The position numbers were made by a program, and so were the translations under genes. A stretch of 64,000 bases of DNA from Rhizoctonia solani (lineage: Eukaryota > Basidiomycota > Agaricomycetes > Cantharellales > Ceratobasidiaceae), in assembly GCF_016906535.1 (NCBI RefSeq), contig NC_057380.1, positions 682,001 through 746,000 of the forward strand, written 5' to 3'. The notes under the pieces were generated by a model that was given only the letters and a program-made list of their open reading frames with translations, did no database searches and was not told the DNA's origin. Each line of letters opens with the position of its first letter. Within the stretch, counting starts at the first letter, position 1. Of this stretch, positions 45,701 through 57,174 are shown one piece after another.

Positions 45701-47543
45701 TCCGGCGGTCGATCACTGGCATTTTCTCCTGATGGGTCTCATGTCGCCTGCGGTCTGAGGAAGGGAGAGGTATATATCTGCACATTGGGGCAAGAGGTCA
45801 GCAGCCATGGTCCACTCAGAGGTCATACTACATTTGTCACCTCAGTCATGTTTTCTTCCGACGGTCTGTATCTTGTATCTGGATCGAAAGACAAGATTGT
45901 CCGAGTGTGGGATGTGCAGGCAGGCCAACCGGTTTGTACACCCTTTGAGGGTCATATTGCTTCAGTCTGGTCAGTGTGCTACTGTCTTACTGACTCACGC
46001 GTTGCCTCGGGCTCGTCTGATAAAACGATCCGAGTGTGGGATCCACAAACTGGGAAGACAGTGTTAGGACCACTCACAGGACATTCTAACGGTGTATCCT
46101 GCGTTGCGTTTTCGCACAATGGCGCTTTGATTGCCTCGGGATCATCCGACAGAACAATCCGAGTATATGAGACGCATACCGGCCACACAGTGCTTGGACC
46201 GCTGGAAGGACACACCAGCTGCATCAATTCGATCATATTTTCTCCCGAAAGCACTCACCTATTTTCTTGCTCAGAAGACGGCACCGTACGGGTATGGAAT
46301 ATACAGACCTCCACACTCCTGATGCCGTTACGACTACCCCATCTATGCCCTTGCCTATCTGCTCCATCCGATACTCTCATAGCGGTACAAGGGTTGTATC
46401 TGGCTTAAAAGATGGGTCGATACATGTATGGGATGTGGCGACTAGTCAACTGGTGCTCGGACCACTGCATGGCCATGATAGGGGTGTTTCATCTATCGAC
46501 TACTCAGGCGATGATCGGTACATTGCGTCTGGTTCAGGAACCACACTGAGAATCTGGAATGGACTGACGGGACAAGACATGCACGGACCAATGGAGGGGC
46601 ATGACGATTTTGTGAACTGTGTGCGATTCTCACCCGACAGCACGGTCGTCGTCTCAGGGTCGTATGACTGCACTGTCCGAATATGGGATGTGAACACCGG
46701 CCAACAAGTGGGGCAACTATTCAACAGAGCTGGCCCGATTCTGTCAGTTGGGATCTCCTCTGATGGCCATCGGGTTGCCTGTGGCTCGATCGATGACAAC
46801 ATAGCGATACTTGACCGACATAGCGGTACCACGCTCGTTGGCCCAATCGACGCCCACAAGTCCTGTGTTTCTTCGGTGGAGTTCTCCCCGGATGGGACGC
46901 ACCTCGTCTCGGGGTCGTATGACGAATCAGTGAAAATATGGGATGCGGAGACAGGGGAGCAGGTTATTGCTTGCGGCGAGAGTGGTGGCGTTCATAGTGC
47001 CTTGGTTTCCTCCGTGTCGTTCTCACCTAACGGTCTTTACGTTGCATCTGGGTCTGACGATCATACTGTGCGCGTGTGGGACTCGCAGAACGGTAAACTT
47101 ATATACGGTCCTCTCAAGGGACATACCAGTGGCGTGGAGTGCATCCAGTTCTCGCCCGATGGCTCGCACCTCGTGTCATGTTCGGAAGATTGCACCATCC
47201 GATTCTGGGACTTATCGTTCCTGGGGACACCTTTACAAGAGGATACATCTATAGGAGCTAGTGCGTTCCTCTCTTTCCTCTCTTCTCTTTTATCCCCTCA
47301 TGCATTTTTGTAGACAATGCTGGAGTAGCTGCTTCCGCTTCTGACTCTCATCTATCCCATCTTTCGTCTCTGGACGGTGATGGCTGGGTGGTGGACTCAC
47401 ATGGTCGGCGGCTGGTATGGGTGCCATCAGACCTCCGCACCTACCTGGCACTTCCGCCAACCTCCTCGATTATCGCTGAACAAGGGGGCTTCATTCTAAA
47501 CACGGACGGATGGAATATAGGAGATAGGTGGACGGAGTGTTAG
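42721..47543 (+). pseudogene. NACHT-WD40 (NWD) NLR-like receptor with two apparent frameshifts
   Basis: STAND-class innate receptor of the kind that controls heterokaryon incompatibility or pathogen sensing; cytosolic. ATG 42721. A helical N-terminal domain (about 42960-43560; AIRALLTILESSTDAFG, LKEILQNLKDHIEQ) is spliced to a NACHT domain: P-loop MAGTGKTTIAYTV, Walker B LIVVIDALDECES, sensor FLLSSRPEREI. A winged-helix-like region follows, then 14 WD repeats (two seven-blade propellers) and the typical tail DSHGRRLVWVPSDLRTYLAL...GWNIGDRW. At 44300-44312 (ADIGTY/REEL) about two bases are missing. At about 46310 (VWNIQT/HTPDAV) one base is missing, exactly between propellers 1 and 2. Other junctions splice cleanly, for example a 52-nt intron at about 45150-45201. 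Marked pseudogene because of the two shifts; sequence error is possible. Confidence 0.8.
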
Positions 47544-47958
47544 CATCCAACGTGCCCAAGAGTCCTGCGCTCGAAGCATTTAGTGTCTACTTGTTGATAT
47601 CTATATAGAAGGTCACTATTGTAACCAACACTCGATACTGCGCGTTTGTTCGCCCCCTTTATGTTTGCACGTATTTCGACATCACCTGTGTTCAGTCTCC
47701 TCGAACAATCGTGATAGTACCACGAATTAATTGTTTACCCAGCTCGGACAAATCAACATTACAAAGCGAAAACAAGTTGCCGACATCCAAGTGAAAATAA
47801 CTCGTCTGTTTCCAGCACCAAGCTTCTCGCAAGCGAAGTAATCAACAAGGTCAGGTTTAAATTCTGAACAGACTGCAGACAGGGCACTTTTGTCTCTCGT
47901 TATCACCCACTAATGTAATATGGAATAGTATACCATGAGCAACATATCATTCACTATG
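47544..47958. other. Convergent 3' spacer between the NWD gene and panB
   Basis: No gene. The two genes face each other here, so this is shared 3' sequence. Confidence 0.5.
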
Positions 47959-48291
47959 TCAACCTCTGACTGCTTGAATATGTTCGTGCTGGGCAAACTT
48001 CACCCATTCTTCAGAGTCCATGCCATACGACTCCGCATCCAAGGATGGGAAACTTCTTTCCCTAACTGCCTTGGCAAACGCATTGGCGCCCTCTGTTGCG
48101 GTGGACCCGATCTCCGCGAACTTCTGTACGAATTTGGCTTTGTGACCTGAACATATGTCCAACGCATCGTCTTGAACAAGCACATGTCCATCGCACCCAG
48201 GCCCTGCACCGATGCCAATAGTAGGTATGTATAGTTGCTGACTGATATGCGTCGCAAGAGGATGCGGAACCGCTTCTAGAACAATCGCAAA
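47959..48291 (-). pseudogene. panB: panB C-terminal fragment (ketopantoate hydroxymethyltransferase), severed by transposon
   Basis: The frame after the insertion point reads FAIVLEAVPHPLATHIS, IPTIGIGAGPGCDGHVLVQD, DALDICSGHKAKFVQKF, which is the C-terminal third of PanB, including the GIGAGxxCDGQ loop. It ends HIQAVRG, stop at 47959. The first residues join directly to NAGAF of the N-terminal fragment at 56480-57174 once the 8188-bp element and one TTT are removed. PanB condenses 5,10-methylene-THF with 2-oxoisovalerate in pantothenate synthesis. Confidence 0.93.
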
Positions 48292-48373
48292 CACAGCACT
48301 TCAGCCGTTTTTTTTCTGAGGCTGGGCTGACCGGTTGGACTTAAGAAAGGGTCAGGTCGGACTTAGATAAGAT
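48292..48373 (+). repeat. Left terminal inverted repeat of the CACTA element
   Basis: 82 bp, with an 8-nt T run and ending acttagataagat; differs from the right TIR at four positions. Confidence 0.93.
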
Positions 48374-48859
48374 AAGAGTCAGGCCCAGACCAAGCGAGGG
48401 ACCCGGTAAGACGCCACCAGCAAAGATAAGATTCAGACTGTGGATAGATAAGACTTAGAATAGGGGATCGATCGCCAGGGTCCATTGCAAATACGGGCGC
48501 GCAAGGATCGACCGACTTGGTCGCGTTGACTTAGAGATTCCCACCACCTTGCGACATTCCACAGGCTGACAGACAACACTCCCGATAATGAACAGTAACA
48601 ATTTTACTGGAAATGCACTTGGAAGGGCTCGCAGGGTGGGTACACAAAGTTTGAAGCTCAACAAAAATCGAAATTAATTCGATTATCTTAGACCAAGAAA
48701 GGGTTAGGATTCTATGAAGAGCTAAGACCATGCAATTGTACAAGGTGCCACAGGGTTGAAACAATTCCTTGGGACCCTTCAACAATTGCAACTCACCACA
48801 GACGATGGGGTAGGCATCAAGAGGCTGGCGCACGCGGCAGGCTTGCTGACAACATCCCC

Positions 48860-51800
48860 ATGGCCAACAACATTGATATGGGCGGCCCTAGTACCTCAAA
48901 CCCAACACACCCAGACAACCCACTCCTCGAATACCCTTGCTCTGAGCCCGCATCTCAACCACAGTTTGGCTCCGATTCTTACCTTCAGTCTCGGCCGCTG
49001 TCTCCGTCGCGTACAAACTCTGGTCTGGGACCGCACTCTGCGTTTCCCTTGGAACTTATTTCTTGGCCTCGACCTACATCTCGGCCTATGTCTTGGTTGC
49101 GCTCTCGGTCTTCAACTCGCTCTTGCTTGGGTCTTCTTGGTCCTTGCTTATCAGAGTTGCCAAGAGCTAGGTCCAAAATTGTTTCCTTCAACCGCGAGTC
49201 CATTACTGCCGACTCCAGTTCTAACAACTCAGACTCTGATTACCCCGACTACTCACCTGAGTACTTTGTACTTAAGCCGACCAACCCTGAAAATGACGCC
49301 GAACTCTTTGGCAAGGGTCTTGCCGGTTTCCGGATTGCGACGCCCCCTGCCTTTTATCTAGGAGAAGGTTGGCATGCATTAAAGGACCCGGCAGACCTAG
49401 GTGATGGTGAATGCAAACGACAAAGATAAGGAGGATGAAGAGAATGAGGAGGAGGAAGAGGATCCTGAAGGACCGCAAGACCCAAACGGAGACCCGGACG
49501 CTGAGAACAAGGATGGGCCCCCTATTCAAGTGGATCCTGAAGGCGAGCCAGGACCACCTGAGGAGCCTGGGACGATGGCGACGCACAAGGGATGCCCGCG
49601 CTTAACGAGCATCCTATCCTACGCAATATTTATTTGCGTACGTGGATTCAATATGCGTTTGCCGGTGTTACTCAGGACTCGATCCAGGCAATTCTCGAGT
49701 CTCATAAGTCCTTGCTGCTGGCCCTTGCGGACCTTCAAGGGGGTGCTTTCCCCGCCGACTTTGCTGTTCAAGTACATAAAATGCCGACAACTCTTTGATC
49801 ACTTGAACGCCGCCTTGGGCTTGACTTTGCCAACCTCATCACGATATTTCCCGTATGTCCAGACCCAGACTGCGGGAAACGATACACCATGGAGCAGCTG
49901 GAGAATCTCCGCACTCCCCAATGTATAAGACGCGTTGGTGAGGATCAATGCCCAGGCGTCTTATATACCGAAACCAAATTGGCGACCGGCAAGCAGAAAC
50001 ATACACCAAGTAAATCCTTCCCTTATAACTCGCTTCCCAAAGCACTTGGTTGACTCCTTTCTCGGCCTGGAATCGCACGTTTCATGCAACATTGGCGACT
50101 TGATGGGGACGAGCCGATTGAAGAGAACGTCCCGCCTCCGATTGACCCAGAAGAGTGGTTTCACGAAATGGGTCCGGACGATAAATTTGGCAACATTTCT
50201 CAAGCCTCGGGGTGGCGTAATCAAGAAGTCGGCTTACGGCAACGGTGGGATGGGGTGCTCCAAGAGTACATCGACGAACCTACTGGCAAGGCGCCACTCT
50301 CCTTAGTTTGTCTACCCTATGGAATAAGCCTTGGGCTCAACTCAGATGGGTATGAACATTGTGTGGTCTTTTTTGTCTTTATCACTGAATTTACGTTTCT
50401 TTCTAGATACCAGGCACATGGCAAGTTTGCAGCCGGCGGTAATTACTCTGTTACTGGAGTATATATCATTGTCAATAACTTACCATTTTATCTTCAACAT
50501 ATGATCAAGAATATTATTCTGGTCATAGTAATGCCGGGTCCAAAGGAACCAAAGGGGTACGCGTTGAGCCAGATGCTTGAGCCGCTTGTCAACGATCTGA
50601 TTGAATTGATGAATGGTAAGTGTTTATATTATTTTGTGTTTTATATTCAATGTAATCCATAGGGATGGATTTACCGGTCTACAACTTGGTGACTGGCCAG
50701 ACAGAACAACGCCGGGTATACGCAAAATTATTGGTTCTTCTGATGGACTGGATAGCTCGTATCAAGTGTATCGGGCATGTTGGAGCTACCGCCGAGCACA
50801 ATCACTGCCCGTACTGCAAAATGTGACAGTGTCTCCTTGGTGAAGCACGAGGATACCGCACTGCAGGTAAGAGTTTAATTATACAGATATTACAGTCTAA
50901 TACTTTCTCATAGAGTATGAATTACAAGATCCTCATGAGCACCTGCAAGCTAAGCACGAGTGGCAGCGCAAACCCAATCCTATTTGCCGCGAGGAAATAC
51001 GGCAGCAAACAGGCACGACTTTCACCATTTTCGACCAAATCCCTGGGTTCTACTCGTTTGATATATGCCCCCCCGACTCAATGCACTTGTTTGATCTTGG
51101 TATAACCCCGGCCATAATAAAAATAGTTTACAAACTCGGCATGCTTCGTAAACGATATCGCCAACAGCCTTCAAGCGAAATCCCTGAGGCAAGATTTGAC
51201 GCGTTTATGCGTTGTTGTTATTTTCCTCACTTCTGTGGTCGTTTACCAACTAAAGTGAGTTTTTAATCAACACCTATTATTTATCTATTTATTTTATCTC
51301 GTAGCTTTCAAGGATTGGTGGCCATACCAAAGCTGAACAATGGAATACGCTCCTTGTTGTCCTTCCAGCCGCCCTTTTTGAGGCTTGGAGGGTTGGCAAC
51401 TCAATCCCGGAGAACGAAATACCTCGCGGCGGCCAGAATACAAGACATTTCAAGCAGCAACAAGCAAATGCTCGACGTCTCTTGCGCCGCCGCCGCCATG
51501 TTCATGATATGGATCAGGGCGAGCTAGATAATGTCCCCGAACTTGGAGACTGCTTTCCCTCTCGTAATCCAAGGGATTACTTTGCCAACATACTTCGCTA
51601 TTGTGTTGCACACGCCGTCGTGACTCAACATTGGCTCTCAAGGCAGCAAATTGACACCTTTACTCCGTTGTTCAAACTTATTGCAACCACCTTTGCCAAA
51701 ATGAACATTAACTTACCACCAATTTTCCATGCCGCTACCCACCTCCGCCCTTTCCTGCTTAAATACGGTAGTGTGTATGGGACACGTGTTCTGGCCTTTG

Positions 51801-52921
51801 AACGCGTGAATCGCATGCTTATTAACGTCAATACTAATGGACATGGACAGGGAGTCCTTGAGGCAACAATGGCCAAGGGGTTTCTACGCCGGGCTGAGTG
51901 TTATCGATATGTAGGTTAAATTCACTGCATTATATCATGTATTAACCCATAATTAGGTGAAGATAATGCAATCAATCGAAGAGCCAACTGCCGATGATAC
52001 ATGACAACTAATACACTCCTCAAGGCAATGCGAAACGGTCCTGAGCATGAGATCCAGCGTGAGATGCTTGATGCCGTGCTTGCAGGGCAGGCACCATTTC
52101 GTGGCCAAGGTCAGTATATCAATTATGGTGCTCATGCAACCTAATGTAGTTGTCCAGAGCATATTCGACTTGCAACTGTATCAGCCAAAATCAGCTTTCA
52201 CAATGATGCACACTCTTCATACTACCCCCATATGATAGAGTTCTGCAACAACCATTACCCCTTCAACAACGCTCGTTTTTATGGTCCTGGTGTGCGCCCT
52301 CCCAACGGCATTTACATCTCACCTACAAACTCAACTGTCATGTATTCCCATTTTCATCGATACAGTGTTCGCTACGGCTCGGCACATCACTCACGCGGGT
52401 ACAACTCTCGCTTTGGATTTATCTATGATCGCAAACCTGTAATCATCAAGGGGATCTACGCAACAACTGTAGCAGTTGGTGATCAAGATTTTACATTTGT
52501 TGGTGCTATGGTACGCCGCTTCATCCTTCCTGTCCAGCAGCCTGTCTTTCCTTGGGATCACTGGTAAGTATTTATCTTATATGTGGGTGAAAAACTCTCA
52601 CCAAAGGTACGTAGGGACGAATTGCTTCAGATCCAGGCTTGGGAGTACAGGCAATTTGCCCCAGTCGAGCCAGTACCACTCTCTGCATTCACCGGCGTTT
52701 TTGCAATGTCCAATATTCAAATGTTGTACGGACGTTACACTCTCACATTTGCTATGATCAAGGTAAATTTGATTTAGTTTATCCAACTTTATATTACTTA
52801 TTATTTTCAGACACACCCGGAAGACTTGGTCGAAGGTTACAACAACCATGACCAGGGGGTGAGGACGAAGATGAGGGAAATAACGACGAGTTTGATAATA
52901 TGGATGAGGACTAGCCTGTAA
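48860..52921 (+). pseudogene. Tnp2-type CACTA transposase gene, apparently frameshifted
   Basis: Transposase_21/Tnp2 family enzyme that cuts and joins the element ends. ATG 48860 opens a Ser/Pro-rich N-terminal region and an acidic tract (DEENEEEEEDPEGPQDP). The conserved core is clear: NEHPILRNIYLRTWIQYAFA, IVMPGPKEPKGYALSQMLEP, HVGATAEHNHCPYCK, FYSFDICPPDSMHLFDLGI, HAATHLRPFLLKYGSVYGT, LAFERVNRMLINVNTNGHG. The basidiomycete-type C-terminal part follows: VRYGSAHHSRGYNSRFGF, VRRFILPVQQPVFPWDHW. One extra A in tgcaaaatgtgac (about 50820) shifts the CPYCK zinc-finger exon away from CDSVSLVKHED. A second shift is likely near 52000, and one in a G run near 52855. Marked pseudogene on those shifts, but a nearly complete gene; true ends uncertain by a few codons. 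Confidence 0.8.
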
Positions 52922-53156
52922 CATTATTGTTTGCAACACTACATAGGTACGATACCAGATTTTCTTTTATGTTCAAATTAACATCATTTTATTTATAGGT
53001 ATAGCCGTAAATACAGGTCCAGAATTTTGTACTATTTTTATTGGGAACACGTACAGTTAGAATATCCAAAACGTGGAGAGGCAACCGAAAGTGGATGCGG
53101 GAATGAAGGAAACACAATTATGGAAACGGGTATATATAGGTAGCCATGCTGTGAGT

Positions 53157-55845
53157 CTACTTTCCTACAAGACCGGTCAACCTTACTTTCTTAACACTAG
53201 AAAAGTTGGCCGGTGTATTTGATGGACCAGCGACTGGCTCCACTTCGTCGCTTTCATCCTTGACCACCCTACCATTGGACTTGCGCTTGCAAGCATTGCT
53301 TGACTTGACCATTTTTGATTTATTTCTCCCTGACTTCCCTATCTTTTCTTTTCTTGACTTTGTCTTCGAAGGGTTTCCGTCGGCTAATCCCACCACACTC
53401 TGCTCTGTGTTTGATCCAAACTCCCCTTGTCCGGTCATTGGATACGTTGGATACAACCGGTTGAGGTTGGGATAGGGCTGGTTGGAATATGGTTGACAAG
53501 GATACATCTGCCCAGGGCGCGACTGCTGGGAATGCAAGTATGTATTCTCTGGGACAACAAGATTGTTATGGCCTAATAAGCGCAGAGCTGAGTCCCAACC
53601 TTATAACCCAATGTTTTATGTCACACTCACCGCCTTGGGGATTAGAGAGCCATACTCCGTTGCGTTCGTACCGCAAGTCAGGTACGTATGCTCCAAAATC
53701 CATATAATCAACACTCAAATCGCCGTTCAAGTTGGCAAAATCAAGTTGGATGTTATTGGCACGATGGGAGTTTTGACCGTCAGGCTGCATGCGATCCAAG
53801 TTGAATGGGATACCAACATTAGTTGGGGCTTGCAGCGGCTGGTCACAAGCTACAAGAGGCGCACTAGGTGAGATTGGAGGGGAAGGCTGGATGGGTGCAA
53901 GAGGTTGGGTGGTAATAGATGACCGAGTGCCTGAGGCGGGAGCCACAATCACAGCTCCATGTCCAGGGGCAGAGTCCGGTACAAATGGCTGATTGGGTAG
54001 CATAGAAGTTTTGTTGGGCAAAGTCAGGCCCGATATTGGGTCAGGTCGAATTGGGGCGCGTATATTGGGCTGACCAGGTACAGAGGGCTGAACGGGTAAA
54101 GGTTGGCTGGTCTTGAGAGCAGAGTGCTGAGGTGCGTCTACATACTCCCTTGGATCCAGCTTGTATTCATGCAAAAGTACCTTGACAATGTCCTCCTGGG
54201 GCATTACGTTCTTTGTGCTATCAATGAGCCCCCGGGACTTTTGCTCAAGTTTGGGATTTGCATCGAACCACTCCTGGCGAATAGCCCATTTCGAAATCTT
54301 GAGGTTCTTTGTCCTGAGCTTTGGAACTGCCGAGTCCGTCTTCACGTATTTGACTACCTCATATTGCGAGTTGCCGCTTCGTTTCTTCATTAATCCATAT
54401 TTGACATCCAGCGCGCCAAGGATCTGAGTGGCCTATTTTAAAGTCAGCTTATAATTAGCTTTCAGAAAAAATCTTCACGAATCACCTTTTCACTCCGGTA
54501 GCTATGTTCTTTCACCGTCTTTGCCTTCTTCCTCTTGCTCCTTGCCTTGTTCTTTACCATTCCACATTCTCCATCGCTCGATTCTTTTTCCGAGGAATCT
54601 GACGACTGAAAGCCGACGTCAACAAGGAACTGGAAATTATCAAATACAAGCTCAGTATTTTCAAGGGCATTACGACGATTTACAGCTTTCTTTAGCAAAG
54701 GTAAGCCGCTATATCATCTTGAGTTAATATATACTCACCGTTGTCTTCCTTGATGATCTGCGCGAGTTTGCCCTCTTCTTCTTTTCCCGCTCATCTCCGG
54801 TCCCGTCTTGAATCGCCTTCCAGGTATCCTTGAACGTTGTAAACACACCTGCATTTAAACAGGAGCGAAAGACGGACAAATCAACTGTTGACAAGAACGA
54901 CTGCTGGGAAGGAGCCATGCGTGAAGAATCGGTCACAATGTCGTCGAAAAGGTGCCCAAAACCACGCATATTGTCTTCGAACGAACGGTCTGGGTGCATT
55001 GCAACAATGCCGGCCTCGTCTACCCACAACGGTTCGTTGTCTGGTTGATATCGGAGCTCGAGTTCGGCTAATGATTTAATCTGTTTCTTCCCACCGCACA
55101 GGCTCATGATTGAGTTGCGCGTATGAGTCTAATACTAAGTGAGTTGTCCGAAAAATCACAGGTAATTAAACACTGACCATTGCGACACTCCTCTCCGCTT
55201 GGGAGAGCAGCTCGATCGACATTATCTTTGGTTTGATTGTCGAGCGAGTCATAAGTTTCGATCCTTCCGCCTTCACCTTTACCTTTCTTCGAGCCGCTGA
55301 TAACTTTTGATTTTGCTTTTCTACGTCAACGATATATCAGTAAGTTGTGAAATTATCAACATGCTTTCTCACTTTGCGTAGCAGCAGGGGGAACACCCCC
55401 ATTCTCATTCTCATTCTCCCCCCTCCTTCGTATTCTTCATCCTCGCTCCCGCTAGCCAATTTATCCGGACCGGAATCTTCGCCCCCCGAGTCGGAATCTT
55501 TCCTGCTTGAGTCCGAGTCTGAGCTTGAATCAGATCCTGCATACATCGTGAGTACTGCGCCGTTATTTAGTACTTTGGCCACTTTACCTTCCTCCAAGTC
55601 GCTCAGGTAAGACTCCTCCACTGCTTGTGAGCGTGTTGCTATGACGCAAGGTGAGCAAACGCCGCCCATAGTTTGTTCCATTTGTACTTACCACTTGAAA
55701 CGTCCGGCGCACGCAAGGGAATACCGCGTGGCGAAGGTATGTCTACCATAGGCCTCCACGCAGAAGACTCAGGCGTGGGGTATACAGAGTTAGCACGAGG
55801 GTCTGGAACTTTGGTGAGCGTTGATTTCAATAGCATACATTTCAC
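53157..55845 (-). CDS. Second gene of the CACTA element, function unknown
   Basis: Multi-exon minus-strand gene convergent with the transposase and inside the same TIRs. Pieces in order: a leader with PRGIPLRAPDVSSGKYKWN; a very acidic Ser/Asp segment (AGSDSSSDSDSSRKDSDSGG); CGGKKQIKSLAELELRY; EDNMRGFGHLFDDIVTDSS; a basic patch REKKKRANSRRSSRK; KNKARSKRKKAKTVKEH; an SKWAIRQEWFDANP segment; a long Pro-rich region; and a C-terminal Lys-rich nuclear-localisation-like tail (KTKSRKEKIGKSGRNKSKM). I recognise no domain. By position it could be the element's TnpA-like DNA-binding helper. Exact exon limits and start are uncertain. Confidence 0.55.
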
Positions 55846-56397
55846 TCACGAGTATCCCGAGGCGGCGCAGGACCATATACAGCCCGAGAAAGGCTCTGTG
55901 AGCGCCCATGCTTAATGCCTCTCCCCCAATCCAAGCCGCCGGGATTAGGAGGCGGTACGCACGGGGGATGAAACGTTCTCTTCCGCACTGCTTTTGACGC
56001 TGACATAATTTTTGTGATTTAAATAGAACACAAGCGCGAGTCGAACTAAGTGGTCGTGGTGGGAGGGAGAAGCTGAAGGGCGGGTCGCGCTATCCAAATG
56101 TTTTCATTTGAATATAGGTACAAACAACGCGCACACGGCAAAATGAAGCATAAAGGCGTCCTGATTTAGCGAAGGGATTTACATGGGGACTAAATTAGGA
56201 AAGATTGTGTAATATACAAATATATGCGAATATATGCAGTGGATTAAACTGATACAATGTGCGCGGGCGAGCGGCGGCGTTCAAATGTCTAATCTGTACG
56301 ACAAGAGTCAGATCAGTCTAAGATTGGGCCAGATAACCGGTGTCATTCTGAACCTGGCCTTGCCTGATCTATTGAATCTAATCTGCGAGTGATCTAC

Positions 56398-56479
56398 ATC
56401 TTATCTAAGTCCGACTTGACCCTTTCCTAAGTCCAACCGGCCAGCCCAGCCTCAGAAAAAAAACAGCTGAAGTGCTGTG
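56398..56479 (-). repeat. Right terminal inverted repeat of the CACTA element
   Basis: 82 bp, inverted copy of 48292-48373 with four mismatches. Followed directly by target duplication aaa at 56480-56482. Confidence 0.93.
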
Positions 56480-57174
56480 AAACGCGCCAGCATTCTACCA
56501 TTCATTCACTGCTTGAAGTAGTTCGATTGCGCTCGCAACATTCTTTCCCTGAACTCGGTACCCGGATAACGCAGCGTATCGCTGCGGAAGTAATCCAACC
56601 TGTGCCATGGCTGGTATCTCGATGCTTGTTAGTGCCTTGATGATAGGCGCGACTTCTTGTCTCCCCTCAAGTTTGACCCCCTCGGCACCACCCTCACGAA
56701 CTAGCCGTACAGCAGGACGGATGGCGTCCTCTACTGAAGCATGGTAAGTTCCGAAAGGCATATCTGCTAATAAGAACGAAGAATGAGACCCTCGGGCGAC
56801 GGCGCGGACATGGTGAATCATCTCGTCGAGTGTCAGGCGTGTCGTCGCGTCGTAGCCAAGGGCTACCTGGGCCAAGCTGTCTCCAACGAATGTGATATCA
56901 ATATCCGCACGCTCGCACCGCACTCCGCTAGGATAACCATAGGCCGTAAGCGTTGTGATTGGTGTCCCCTTTTGTTTGAGAGAGCGGAGATTTTGGATTG
57001 TAACCTTTTTACGCGCTACATGATACATGAAGTGTACATATGAGAATAAGAAACAAAGCACTTACAGGCAATCTCCTTTACCTCGGACCATAAACTCATC
57101 CATCTTCGTGAGAAGAAAGTTCGAGCCTGCTGTCTCGCCAAACCCAAGACAGTCGGTGAAGTGAAAGTTAACAT
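56480..57174 (-). pseudogene. panB: panB N-terminal fragment, mitochondrial, with a stop codon just before the insertion
   Basis: Exon 1 (57066-57174) gives MLTFTSPTVLGLARQQARTF, an Arg/Ser/Thr-rich mitochondrial presequence. A 50-nt intron leads to exon 2 from 57015: RKKVTIQNLRSLKQKGTPI, TAYGYPSGVRCERADID, VGDSLAQVALGYDATTRLTL, LLADMPFGTYHASVEDAI, EGGAEGVKLEGRQEVAPII, PAMAQVGLLPQRYAALSGYR. These are PanB motifs including the metal and substrate ligands (VGDS, DMPFG, KLEG). Frame is open to VNEW, where a TAG (56495-56497) stands. It is followed by NAGAF and then the transposon. PanB proteins read a sense codon here, so the fragment is interrupted twice. The remaining third is at 47959-48291. 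Confidence 0.93.

Larger units (their letters stand above)
48292..56479. mobile_element. CACTA (EnSpm) transposon, 8188 bp, inserted in panB
   Basis: Bounded by 82-bp terminal inverted repeats beginning cacagcacttcagc (48292-48373; 56398-56479) with four mismatches. The element is flanked by a 3-bp target duplication aaa (48289-48291; 56480-56482). CACWR-type ends plus 3-bp duplication, and a Tnp2-type transposase inside, identify the CACTA superfamily. Subterminal sequence on both sides repeats agataaga/tcttatct-like motifs, as expected for binding sites of the element's own protein. It holds a plus-strand transposase gene and a convergent minus-strand second gene. The TIRs are nearly identical, so insertion is not ancient. 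Confidence 0.95.

Noticed and set aside
49401..49928. Acidic open frame in the CACTA element as a separate gene.
   Set aside because: Its acidic first part is the N-terminal linker of the transposase; the remainder is out of frame with the conserved core.
48292..56479. The DNA inside panB as a giant intron.
   Set aside because: TIRs, target duplication and a transposase explain it fully. There are no splice sites at the junctions, and a stop codon already precedes it.
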